From NCBI GenBank assembly GCA_964057225.1, contig OZ059899.1, positions 806,001-870,000 of the forward strand: 64,000 nt of DNA, read 5' to 3'. Origin of the DNA: Auanema rhodensis. Its lineage: Eukaryota > Nematoda > Chromadorea > Rhabditida > Rhabditidae. Below, piece by piece: positions 26,901 through 40,600 of this stretch. The position numbers and the translations under genes are program-made. Under the pieces are notes generated by a model that was given only the letters and a program-made list of their open reading frames with translations, did not search any database and was not told where the DNA came from. Positions within the stretch are counted from its first letter, which is position 1. Every line of letters begins with the position of its first letter.

Positions 26901-29900
26901 ACTTATATCAGTTGATATCTCGGTGCTTTTTTAAGCTAGCGCAAATCTGATAACACAGATCGACGCAGCTCAAAAATCCGCATCGAATGCACTATACTAC
27001 ATTGAGAAACGCTTAATACAAAAATTAGTTATGATCGTTTGAAAAATGATGCATTAGTGTATGTTGAGTTTCCATGTACACTCAACATTGCTTCCAAAAA
27101 CATTTTGACAAAAATTTTTTCGAAAAATTTCAAAATAATTTAGCAAAAAGTAGATGTTTTTAGATTCCGTTTTTCAAGGCAAAGACGATGGACAATGTTA
27201 TTCAACGAAAAAAATAATTTTTCAGGGTGAAAATCGAGGATATAAGTGTGAACTTATATCAGTTGATATCTCGGTGCTTTTTTAAGCTAGCGCAAATCTG
27301 ATAACACAGATCGACGCAGCTCAAAAATCCGCATCGAATGCACTATACTACATTGAGAAACGCTTAATACAAAAATTAGTTATGATTGTTTGAAAAATGA
27401 TGCATTAGTGTATGTTGAGTTTCCATGTACACTCAACATTGCTTCCAAAAACATTTTGACAAAAATTTTTTCGAAAAATTTCAAAATAATTTAGCAAAAA
27501 GTAGATGTTTTTAGATTCCGTTTTTCAAGGCAAAGACGATGGACAATGTTATTCAACGAAAAAAATAATTTTTCAGGGTGAAAATCGAGGATATAAGTGT
27601 GAACTTATATCAGTTGATATCTCGGTGCTTTTTTAAGCTAGCGCAAATCTGATAACACAGATCGACGCAGCTCAAAAATCCGCATCGAATGCACTATACT
27701 ACATTGAGAAACGCTTAATACAAAAATTAGTTATGATTGTTTGAAAAATGATGCATTAGTGTATGTTGAGTTTCCATGTACACTCAACATTGCTTCCAAA
27801 AACATTTTGACAAAAATTTTTTCGAAAAATTTCAAAATAATTTAGCAAAAAGTAGATGTTTTTAGATTCCGTTTTTCAAGGCAAAGACGATGGACAATGT
27901 TATTCAACGAAAAAAATAATTTTTCAGGGTGAAAATCGAGGATATAAGTGTGAACTTATATCAGTTGATATCTCGGTGCTTTTTTAAGCTAGCGCAAATC
28001 TGATAACACAGATCGACGCAGCTCAAAAATCCGCATCGAATGCACTATACTACATTGAGAAACGCTTAATACAAAAATTAGTTATGATTGTTTGAAAAAT
28101 GATGCATTAGTGTATGTTGAGTTTCCATGTACACTCAACATTGCTTCCAAAAACATTTTGACAAAAATTTTTTCGAAAAATTTCAAGATAATTTAGCAAA
28201 AAGTAGATGTTTTTAGATTCCGTTTTTCAAGGCAAAGACGATGGACAATGTTATTCAACGAAAAAATTAATTCTTCAGGGTGAAAATCGAGGATATAAGT
28301 GTGAACTTATATCAGTTGATATCTCGGTGCATTTTCAAGCTAGCGCAAATCTGATAACACAGATCGACGCAGCTCAAAAATCCGCATCGAATGCACTATA
28401 CTACATTAAGAAACGCTTAATACAAAAATTAGTTATGATCGTTTGAAAAATGATGCATTAGTGTATGTTGAGTTTCCATGTACACTCAACATTGCTTCCA
28501 AAAACATTTTGACAAAAATTTTTTCGAAAAATTTCAAAATAATTTAGCAAAAAGTAGATGTTTTTAGATTCCGTTTTTCAAGGCAAAGACGATGGACAAT
28601 GTTATTCAACGAAAAAAATAATTTTTCAGGGTGAAAATCGAGGATATAAGTGTGAACTTATATCAGTTGATATCTCGGTGCTTTTTTAAGCTAGCGCAAA
28701 TCTGATAACACAGATCGACGCAGCTCAAAAATCCGCATCGAATGCACTATACTACATTGAGAAACGCTTAATACAAAAATTAGTTATGATTGTTTGAAAA
28801 ATGATGCATTAGTGTATGTTGAGTTTCCATGTACACTCAACATTGCTTCCAAAAACATTTTGACAAAAATTTTTTCGAAAAATTTCAAGATAATTTAGCA
28901 AAAAGTAGATGTTTTTAGATTCCGTTTTTCAAGGCAAAGACGATGGACAATGTTATTCAACGAAAAAATTAATTCTTCAGGGTGAAAATCGAGGATATAA
29001 GTGTGAACTTATATCAGTTGATATCTCGGTGCATTTTCAAGCTAGCGCAAATCTGATAACACAGATCGACGCAGCTCAAAAATCCGCATCGAATGCACTA
29101 TACTACATTAAGAAACGCTTAATACAAAAATTAGTTATGATCGTTTGAAAAATGATGCATTAGTGTATGTTGAGTTTCCATGTACACTCAACATTGCTTC
29201 CAAAAACATTTTGACAAAAATTTTTTCGAAAAATTTCAAAATAATTTAGCGAAAAGTAGATGTTTTTAGATTCCGTTTTTCAAGGCAAAGACGATGGACA
29301 ATGTTATTCTTCGAAAAAATTAATTCTTCAGGGTGAAAATCGAGGATATAAGTGTGAACTTATATCAGTTGATATCTCGGTGCATTTTCAAGCTAGCGCA
29401 AATCTGATAACACAGATCGACGCAGCTCAAAAATCCGCATCGAATGCACTATACTACATTGAAAAACGCTTAATACAAAAATTAGTTATGATCGTTTGAA
29501 AAATGATGCATTAGTGTATGTTGAGTTTCCATGTACACTCAACATTGCTTCCAAAAACATTTTGACAAAAATTTTTTCGAAAAATTTCAAAATAATTTAG
29601 CAAAAAGTAGATGTTTTTAGATTCCGTTTTTCAAGGCAAAGACGATGGACAATGTTATTCAACGAAAAAAATAATTCTTCAGGGTGAAAATCGAGGATAT
29701 AAGTGTGAACTTATATCAGTTGATATCTCGGTGCTTTTTTAAGCTAGCGCAAATCTGATAACACAGATCGACGCAGCTCAAAAATCCGCATCGAATGCAC
29801 TATACTACATTGAGAAACGCTTAATACAAAAATTAGTTATGATTGTTTGAAAAATGATGCATTAGTGTATGTTGAGTTTCCATGTACACTCAACATTGCT

Positions 29901-32900
29901 TCCAAAAACATTTTGACAAAAATTTTTTCGAAAAATTTCAAGATAATTTAGCGAAAAGTAGATGTTTTTAGATTCCGTTTTTCAAGGCAAAGACGATGGA
30001 CAATGTTATTCAACGAAAAAATTAATTCTTCAGGGTGAAAATCGAGGATATAAGTGTGAACTTATATCAGTTGATATCTCGGTGCATTTTCAAGCTAGCG
30101 CAAATCTGATAACACAGATCGACGCAGCTCAAAAATCCGCATCGAATGCACTATACTACATTGAGAAACGCTTAATACAAAAATTAGTTATGATCGTTTG
30201 AAAAATGATGCATTAGTGTATGTTGAGTTTCCATGTACACTCAACATTGCTTCCAAAAACATTTTGACAAAAATTTTTTCGAAAAATTTCAAAATAATTT
30301 AGCGAAAAGTAGATGTTTTTAGATTCCGTTTTTCAAGGCAAAGACGATGGACAATGTTATTCTTCGAAAAAATTAATTCTTCAGGGTGAAAATCGAGGAT
30401 ATAAGTGTGAACTTATATCAGTTGATATCTCGGTGCATTTTCAAGCTAGCGCAAATCTGATAACACAGATCGACGCAGCTCAAAAATCCGCATCGAATGC
30501 ACTATACTACATTGAAAAACGCTTAATACAAAAATTAGTTATGATCGTTTGAAAAATGATGCATTAGTGTATGTTGAGTTTCCATGTACACTCAACATTG
30601 CTTCCAAAAACATTTTGACAAAAATTTTTTCGAAAAATTTCAAAATAATTTAGCAAAAAGTAGATGTTTTTAGATTCCGTTTTTCAAGGCAAAGACGATG
30701 GACAATGTTATTCAACGAAAAAAATAATTCTTCAGGGTTAAAATCGAGGATATAAGTGTGAACTTATATCAGTTGATATCTCGGTGCTTTTTTAAGCTAG
30801 CGCAAATCTGATAACACAGATCGACGCAGCTCAAAAATCCGCATCGAATGCACTATACTACATTGAAAAACGCTTAATACAAAAATTAGTTATGATCGTT
30901 TGAAAAATGATGCATTAGTGTATGTTGAGTTTCCATGTACACTCAACATTGCTTCCAAAAACATTTTGACAAAAATTTTTTCGAAAAATTTCAAAATAAT
31001 TTAGCGAAAAGTAGATGTTTTTAGATTCCGTTTTTCAAGGCAAAGACGATGGACAATGTTATTCAACGAAAAAATTAATTCTTCAGGGTGAAAATCGAGG
31101 ATATAAGTGTGAACTTATATCAGTTGATATCTCGGTGCATTTTCAAGCTAGCGCAAATCTGATAACACAGATCGACGCAGCTCAAAAATCCGCATCGAAT
31201 GCACTATACTACATTGAGAAACGCTTAATACAAAAATTAGTTATGATCGTTTGAAAAATGATGCATTAGTGTATGTTGAGTTTCCATGTACACTCAACAT
31301 TGCTTCCAAAAACATTTTGACAAAAATTTTTTCGAAAAATTTCAAGATAATTTAGCGAAAAGTAGATGTTTTTAGATTCCGTTTTTCAAGGCAAAGACGA
31401 TGGACAATGTTATTCAACGAAAAAATTAATTCTTCAGGGTGAAAATCGAGGATATAAGTGTGAACTTATATCAGTTGATATCTCGGTGCATTTTCAAGCT
31501 AGCGCAAATCTGATAACACAGATCGACGCAGCTCAAAAATCCGCATCGAATGCACTATACTACATTAAGAAACGCTTAATACAAAAATTAGTTATGATCG
31601 TTTGAAAAATGATGCATTAGTGTATGTTGAGTTTCCATGTACACTCAACATTGCTTCCAAAAACATTTTGACAAAAATTTTTTCGAAAAATTTCAAAATA
31701 ATTTAGCAAAAAGTAGATGTTTTTAGATTCCGTTTTTCAAGGCAAAGACGATGGACAATGTTATTCAACGAAAAAAATAATTCTTCAGGGTTAAAATCGA
31801 GGATATAAGTGTGAACTTATATCAGTTGATATCTCGGTGCTTTTTTAAGCTAGCGCAAATCTGATAACACAGATCGACGCAGCTCAAAAATCCGCATCGA
31901 ATGCACTATACTACATTGAGAAACGCTTAATACAAAAATTAGTTATGATTGTTTGAAAAATGATGCATTAGTGTATGTTGAGTTTCCATGTACACTCAAC
32001 ATTGCTTCCAAAAACATTTTGACAAAAATTTTTTCGAAAAATTTCAAGATAATTTAGCGAAAAGTAGATGTTTTTAGATTCCGTTTTTCAAGGCAAAGAC
32101 GATGGACAATGTTATTCAACGAAAAAATTAATTCTTCAGGGTGAAAATCGAGGATATAAGTGTGAACTTATATCAGTTGATATCTCGGTGCATTTTCAAG
32201 CTAGCGCAAATCTGATAACACAGATCGACGCAGCTCAAAAATCCGCATCGAATGCACTATACTACATTGAGAAACGCTTAATACAAAAATTAGTTATGAT
32301 CGTTTGAAAAATGATGCATTAGTGTATGTTGAGTTTCCATGTACACTCAACATTGCTTCCAAAAACATTTTGACAAAAATTTTTTCGAAAAATTTCAAGA
32401 TAATTTAGCGAAAAGTAGATGTTTTTAGATTCCGTTTTTCAAGGCAAAGACGATGGACAATGTTATTCAACGAAAAAATTAATTCTTCAGGGTGAAAATC
32501 GAGGATATAAGTGTGAACTTATATCAGTTGATATCTCGGTGCATTTTCAAGCTAGCGCAAATCTGATAACACAGATCGACGCAGCTCAAAAATCCGCATC
32601 GAATGCACTATACTACATTAAGAAACGCTTAATACAAAAATTAGTTATGATCGTTTGAAAAATGATGCATTAGTGTATGTTGAGTTTCCATGTACACTCA
32701 ACATTGCTTCCAAAAACATTTTGACAAAAATTTTTTTCGAAAAATTTCAAAATAATTTAGCGAAAAGTAGATGTTTTTAGATTCCGTTTTTCAAGGCAAA
32801 GACGATGGACAATGTTATTCATCGAAAAAATTAATTCTTCAGGGTGAAAATCGAGGATATAAGTGTGAACTTATATCAGTTGATATCTCGGTGCATTTTC

Positions 32901-33121
32901 AAGCTAGCGCAAATCTGATAACACAGATCGACGCAGCTCAAAAATCCGCATCGAATGCACTATACTACATTGAGAAACGCTTAATACAAAAATTAGTTAT
33001 GATTGTTTGAAAAATGATGCATTAGTGTATGTTGAGTTTCCATGTACACTCAACATTGCTTCCAAAAACATTTTGACAAAAATTTTTTCGAAAAATTTCA
33101 AGATAATTTAGCGAAAAGTAG
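23995..33121 (+). repeat. Higher-order repeat A, copy 3, rearranged
   Basis: The first 13 monomers (23,995 to 28,557) match copy 2 at a constant offset of 8,074 bp. Then a 702-bp dimer is duplicated. After 29,260 the order is altered: the ATTCTTCG monomer appears twice (29,260 and 30,313) and the monomer before 29,962 is of a broken type where copy 2 has an open one. The order recovers between about 31,015 and 32,770 (open, open, GGGTTAAAATC type, open, open). Two monomers present in copy 2 (22,941 and 23,292) are then skipped. Private marks include GCACTTTAC near 24,888. The picture is of a third copy reshaped by smaller unequal exchanges. Confidence 0.8.
28558..29259 (+). repeat. 702-bp dimer duplication inside copy 3
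   Basis: The pair of monomers at 27,856-28,557 (one CTTTTTTAAG type, one open type) is repeated as 28,558-29,259. In copy 2 the corresponding open monomer at 20,133 is followed directly by the ATTCTTCG monomer at 20,484. In copy 3 that monomer starts only at 29,260, so exactly two units were added. Confidence 0.85.
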
Positions 33122-36100
33122 ATGTTTTTAGATTCCGTTTTTCAAGGCAAAGACGATGGACAATGTTATTCAACGAAAAAAATAATTCTTCAGGGTGAAA
33201 ATCGAGGATATAAGTGTGAACTTATATCAGTTGATATCTCGGTGCTTTTTTAAGCTAGCGCAAATCTGATAACACAGATCGACGCAGCTCAAAAATCCGC
33301 ATCGAATGCACTATACTACATTGAGAAACGCTTAATACAAAAATTAGTTATGATTGTTTGAAAAATGATGCATTAGTGTATGTTGAGTTTCCATGTACAC
33401 TCAACATTGCTTCCAAAAACATTTTGACAAAAATTTTTTCGAAAAATTTCAAGATAATTTAGCGAAAAGTAGATGTTTTTAGATTCCGTTTTTCAAGGCA
33501 AAGACGATGGACAATGTTATTCAACGAAAAAATTAATTCTTCAGGGTGAAAATCGAGGATATAAGTGTGAACTTATATCAGTTGATATCTCGGTGCATTT
33601 TCAAGCTAGCGCAAATCTGATAACACAGATCGACGCAGCTCAAAAATCCGCATCGAATGCACTATACTACATTGAGAAACGCTTAATACAAAAATTAGTT
33701 ATGATCGTTTGAAAAATGATGCATTAGTGTATGTTGAGTTTCCATGTACACTCAACATTGCTTCCAAAAACATTTTGACAAAAATTTTTTCGAAAAATTT
33801 CAAGATAATTTAGCGAAAAGTAGATGTTTTTAGATTCCGTTTTTCAAGGCAAAGACGATGGACAATGTTATTCAACGAAAAAATTAATTCTTCAGGGTGA
33901 AAATCGAGGATATAAGTGTGAACTTATATCAGTTGATATCTCGGTGCATTTTCAAGCTAGCGCAAATCTGATAACACAGATCGACGCAGCTCAAAAATCC
34001 GCATCGAATGCACTATACTACAATGAGAAACGCTTAATACAAAAATTAGTTATGATCGTTTGAAAAATGATGCATTAGTGTATGTTGAGTTTCCATGTAC
34101 ACTCAACATTGCTTCCAAAAACATTTTGACAAAAATTTTTTCGAAAAATTTCAAGATAATTTAGCGAAAAGTAGATGTTTTTAGATTCCGTTTTTCAAGG
34201 CAAAGACGATGGACAATGTTATTCAACGAAAAAAATAATTCTTCAGGGTGAAAATCGAGGATATAAGTGTGAACTTATATCAGTTGATATCTCGGTGCTT
34301 TTTTAAGCTAGCGCAAATCTGATAACACAGATCGACGCAGCTCAAAAATCCGCATTGAATGCACTATACTACATTGAGAAACGCTTAATACAAAAATTAG
34401 TTATGATTGTTTGAAAAATGATGCATTAGTGTATGTTGAGTTTCCATGTACACTCAACATTGCTTCCAAAAACATTTTGACAAAAATTTTTTCGAAAAAT
34501 TTCAAGATAATTTAGCGAAAAGTAGATGTTTTTAGATTCCGTTTTTCAAGGCAAAGACGATGGACAATGTTATTCAACGAAAAAATTAATTCTTCAGGGT
34601 GAAAATCGAGGATATAAGTGTGAACTTATATCAGTTGATATCTCGGTGCATTTTCAAGCTAGCGCAAATCTGATAACACAGATCGACGCAGCTCAAAAAT
34701 CCGCATCGAATGCACTATACTACATTAAGAAACGCTTAATACAAAAATTAGTTATGATCGTTTGAAAAATGATGCATTAGTGTATGTTGAGTTTCCATGT
34801 ACACTCAACATTGCTTCCAAAAACATTTTGACAAAAATTTTTTTCGAAAAATTTCAAAATAATTTAGCGAAAAGTAGATGTTTTTAGATTCCGTTTTTCA
34901 AGGCAAAGACGATGGACAATGTTATTCATCGAAAAAATTAATTCTTCAGGGTGAAAATCGAGGATATAAGTGTGAACTTATATCAGTTGATATCTCGGTG
35001 CATTTTCAAGCTAGCGCAAATCTGATAACACAGATCGACGCAGCTCAAAAATCCGCATCGAATGCACTATACTACATTGAGAAACGCTTAATACAAAAAT
35101 TAGTTATGATCGTTTGAAAAATGATGCATTAGTGTATGTTGAGTTTCCATGTACACTCAACATTGCTTCCAAAAACATTTTGACAAAAATTTTTTCGAAA
35201 AATTTCAAGATAATTTAGCGAAAAGTAGATGTTTTTAGATTCCGTTTTTCAAGGCAAAGACGATGGACAATGTTATTCAACGAAAAAAATAATTCTTCAG
35301 GGTGAAAATCGAGGATATAAGTGTGAACTTATATCAGTTGATATCTCGGTGCTTTTTTAAGCTAGCGCAAATCTGATAACACAGATCGACGCAGCTCAAA
35401 AATCCGCATCGAATGCACTATACTACATTGAGAAACGCTTAATACAAAAATTAGTTATGATTGTTTGAAAAATGATGCATTAGTGTATGTTGAGTTTCCA
35501 TGTACACTCAACATTGCTTCCAAAAACATTTTGACAAAAATTTTTTCGAAAAATTTCAAGATAATTTAGCGAAAAGTAGATGTTTTTAGATTCCGTTTTT
35601 CAAGGCAAAGACGATGGACAATGTTATTCAACGAAAAAATTAATTCTTCAGGGTGAAAATCGAGGATATAAGTGTGAACTTATATCAGTTGATATCTCGG
35701 TGCATTTTCAAGCTAGCGCAAATCTGATAACACAGATCGACGCAGCTCAAAAATCCGCATCGAATGCACTATACTACATTAAGAAACGCTTAATACAAAA
35801 ATTAGTTATGATCGTTTGAAAAATGATGCATTAGTGTATGTTGAGTTTCCATGTACACTCAACATTGCTTCCAAAAACATTTTGACAAAAATTTTTTTCG
35901 AAAAATTTCAAAATAATTTAGCGAAAAGTAGATGTTTTTAGATTCCGTTTTTCAAGGCAAAGACGATGGACAATGTTATTCATCGAAAAAATTAATTCTT
36001 CAGGGTGAAAATCGAGGATATAAGTGTGAACTTATATCAGTTGATATCTCGGTGCTTTTTTAAGCTAGCGCAAATCTGATAACACAGATCGACGCAGCTC

Positions 36101-37687
36101 AAAAATCCGCATCGAATGCACTATACTACATTGAGAAACGCTTAATACAAAAATTAGTTATGATTGTTTGAAAAATGATGCATTAGTGTATGTTGAGTTT
36201 CCATGTACACTCAACATTGCTTCCAAAAACATTTTGACAAAAATTTTTTCGAAAAATTTCAAGATAATTTAGCGAAAAGTAGATGTTTTTAGATTCCGTT
36301 TTTCAAGGCAAAGACGATGGACAATGTTATTCAACGAAAAAATTAATTCTTCAGGGTGAAAATCGAGGATATAAGTGTGAACTTATATCAGTTGATATCT
36401 CGGTGCATTTTCAAGCTAGCGCAAATCTGATAACACAGATCGACGCAGCTCAAAAATCCGCATCGAATGCACTATACTACATTGAGAAACGCTTAATACA
36501 AAAATTAGTTATGATCGTTTGAAAAATGATGCATTAGTGTATGTTGAGTTTCCATGTACACTCAACATTGCTTCCAAAAACATTTTGACAAAAATTTTTT
36601 CGAAAAATTTCAAGATAATTTAGCGAAAAGTAGATGTTTTTAGATTCCGTTTTTCAAGGCAAAGACGATGGACAATGTTATTCAACGAAAAAATTAATTC
36701 TTCAGGGTGAAAATCGAGGATATAAGTGTGAACTTATATCAGTTGATATCTCGGTGCATTTTCAAGCTAGCGCAAATCTGATAACACAGATCGACGCAGC
36801 TCAAAAATCCGCATCGAATGCACTATACTACATTAAGAAACGCTTAATACAAAAATTAGTTATGATCGTTTGAAAAATGATGCATTAGTGTATGTTGAGT
36901 TTCCATGTACACTCAACATTGCTTCCAAAAACATTTTGACAAAAATTTTTTCGAAAAATTTCAAGATAATTTAGCGAAAAGTAGATGTTTTTAGATTCCG
37001 TTTTTCAAGGCAAAGACGATGGACAATGTTATTCAACGAAAAAATTAATTCTTCAGGGTGAAAATCGAGGATATAAGTGTGAACTTATATCAGTTGATAT
37101 CTCGGTGCATTTTCAAGCTAGCGCAAATCTGATAACACAGATCGACGCAGCTCAAAAATCCGCATCGAATGCACTATACTAAATTAAGAAACGCTTAATA
37201 CAAAAATTAGTTATGATCGTTTGAAAAATGATGCATTAGTGTATGTTGAGTTTCCATGTACACTCAACATTGCTTCCAAAAACATTTTGACAAAAATTTT
37301 TTTCGAAAAATTTCAAAATAATTTAGCGAAAAGTAGATGTTTTTAGATTTCGTTTTTCAAGGCAAAGACGATGGACAATGTTATTCATCGAAAAAATTAA
37401 TTCTTCAGGGTGAAAATCGAGGATATAAGTGTGAACTTATATCAGTTGATATCTCGGTGCATTTTCAAGCTAGCGCAAATCTGATACCACAGATCGACGC
37501 AGCTCAAAAATCCGCATCGAATGCACTATACTACATTAAGAAACGCTTAATACAAAAATTAGTTATGATCGTTTGAAAAATGATGCATTAGTGTATGTTG
37601 AGTTTCCATGTACACTCAACATTGCTTCCAAAAACATTTTGACAAAAATTTTTTCGAAAAATTTCAAGATAATTTAGCAAAAAGTAG
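33122..37687 (+). repeat. Domain I end: irregular trimer and hexamer subrepeats
   Basis: Thirteen monomers in which an open type, a T7/ATTCATCG type and a CTTTTTTAAG type recur as a loose trimer (34,526, 34,878, 35,229, then 35,580, 35,931). A hexamer offset of 2,107 bp links 32,419 with 34,526. The monomer at 35,931 combines ATTCATCG with CTTTTTTAAG and is a recombinant. Private changes accumulate toward the end: CAATGAG near 34,023, a stop created by CTAAATT near 37,182, ATTTCG near 37,350 and GATACCAC near 37,487. This is where domain-I types stop. Confidence 0.75.
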
Positions 37688-40600
37688 ATGTTTTTAGATT
37701 CCTTTTTTCAAGGCAAAGACGATCGACAATGTTATTCAACGAAAAAATTAATTCTTCAGGGTAAAAATCGAGGATATATGTGTGAACTCATATCAGTTGA
37801 TATCTCGGTGCATTTTTAAGCTAGCGCAAATCTGATAACACAGATCGACGCAGCTCAACAATCCGCATCGAATGCACTATACTACATTGAGAAACGCTTA
37901 ATACAAAAATTAGTTATGATTGTTTGAAAAATGATGCATTAGTGTATGTTGAGTTTCCATGTACACTCAACATTGCTTCCAAAAACATTTTGACAAAAAT
38001 TTTTTCGAAAAATTTCAAGATAATTTAGCGAAAAGTAGATGTTTTTAGATTCCGTTTTTCAAGGCAAAGACGATGGACAATGTTATTCAACGAAAAAATT
38101 AATTCTTCAGGGTGAAAATCGAGGATATAAGTGTGAACTTATATCAGTTGATATCTCGGTGCATTTTCAAGCTAGCGCAAAACTGATAACACAGATCGAC
38201 GCAGCTTAAAAATCCGCATCGAATGCGCTATACTACATTGAGAAACGCTTAATACAAGAATTAGTTATGATTGTTTGAAAAATGATGCATTAGTGTATGT
38301 TGAGTTTCCATGTACACTCAACATTGCTTCCAAAAACATTTTGACAAAAATTTTTTCGAAAAATTTCAAGATAATTTAGCGAAAAGTAGATGTTTTTAGA
38401 TTCCGTTTTTCAAGGCAAAGACGATGGACAATGTTATTCAACGAAAAAATTAATTCTTCAGGGTGAAAATCGAGGATATAAGTGTGAACTTATATCAGTT
38501 GATATCTCGGTGCATTTTCAAGCTAGCGCAAAACTGATAACACAGATCGACGCAGCTCAAAAATCCGCATCGAATGCACTATACTACATTGAGAAACGCT
38601 TAATACAAAAATTAGTTATGATCGTTTGAAAAATGATGCATTAGTGTATGTTGAGTTTCCATGTACACTCAACATTGCTTCCAAAAACATTTTGACAAAA
38701 ATTTTTTCGAAAAATTTCAAAATAATTTAGCAAAAAGTAGATGTTTTTAGATTCCGTTTTTCAAGGCAAAGACGATGGACAATGTTATTCAACGAAAAAA
38801 TTAATTCTTCAGGGTGAAAATCGAGGATATAAGTGGGAACTTATATCAGTTGATATCTCGGTGCTTTTTTAAGCTAGCGCAAAACTGATAACACAGATCG
38901 ACGCAGCTTAAAAATCCGCATCGAATGCACTATACTACATTGAGAAACGCTTAATACAAAAATTAGTTATGATCGTTTGAAAAATGATGCATTAGTGTAT
39001 GTTGAGTTTCCATGTACACTCAACATTGCTTCCAAAAACATTTTGACAAAAATTTTTTCGAAAAATTTCAAGATAATTTAGCGAAAAGTAGATGTTTTTA
39101 GATTCCGTTTTTCAAGGCAAAGACGATGGACAATGTTATTCAACGAAAAAATTAATTCTTCAGGGTGAAAATCGAGGATATAAGTGTGAACTTATATCAG
39201 TTGATATCTCGGTGCTTTTTTAAGCTAGCGCAAAACTGATAACACAGATCGACGCAGCTTAAAAATCCGCATCGAATGCACTATACTACATTGAGAAACG
39301 CTTAATACAAAAATTAGTTATGATCGTTTGAAAAATGATGCATTAGTGTATGTTGAGTTTCCATGTACACTCAACATTGCTTCCAAAAACATTTTGACAA
39401 AAATTTTTTCGAAAAATTTCAAGATAATTTAGCGAAAAGTAGATGTTTTTAGATTCCGTTTTTCAAGGCAAAGACGATGGACAATGTTATTCAACGAAAA
39501 AATTAATTCTTCAGGGTGAAAATCGAGGATATAAGTGTGAACTTATATCAGTTGATATCTCGGTGCTTTTTTAAGCTAGCGCAAATCTGATAACACAGAT
39601 CGACGCAGCTTAAAAATCCGCATCGAATGCACTATACTACATTGAGAAACGCTTAATACAAAAATTAGTTATGATCGTTTGAAAAATGATGCATTAGTGT
39701 ATGTTGAGTTTCCATGTACACTCAACATTGCTTCCAAAAACATTTTGACAAAAATTTTTTCGAAAAATTTCAAAATAATTTAGCGAAAAGTAGATGTTTT
39801 TAGATTCCGTTTTTCAAGGCAAAGACGATGGACAAGGTTATTCAACGAAAAAATTAATTCTTCAGTGTGAAAATCGAGGATATATGTGTGAACTCATATC
39901 AGTTGATATCTCGGTGCATTTTTAAGCTAGCGCAAATCTGATAACACAGATCGACGCAGCTCAAAAATCCGCATCGAATGCACTATACTACATTGAGAAA
40001 CGCTTAATACAAAAATTAGTTATGATCGTTTGAAAAATGATGCATTAGTGTATGTTGAGTTTCCATGTACACTCAACATTGCTTCCAAAAACATTTTGAC
40101 AAAAATTTTTTCGAAAAATTTCAAAATAATTTAGCAAAAAGTAGATGTTTTTAGATTCCGTTTTTCAAGGCAAAGACGATGGACAATGTTATTCAACGAA
40201 AAAATTAATTCTTCAGGGTGAAAATCGAGGATATAAGTGGGAACTTATATCAGTTGATATCTCGGTGCTTTTTTAAGCTAGCGCAAAACTGATAACACAG
40301 ATCGACGCAGCTTAAAAATCCGCATCGAATGCACTATACTACATTGAGAAACGCTTAATACAAAAATTAGTTATGATCGTTTGAAAAATGATGCATTAGT
40401 GTATGTTGAGTTTCCATGTACACTCAACATTGCTTCCAAAAACATTTTGACAAAAATTTTTTCGAAAAATTTCAAGATAATTTAGCAAAAAGTAGATGTT
40501 TTTAGATTCCTTTTTTCAAGGCAAAGACGATCGACAATGTTATTCAACGAAAAAATTAATTCTTCAGGGTGAAAATCGAGGATATATGTGTGAACTCATA

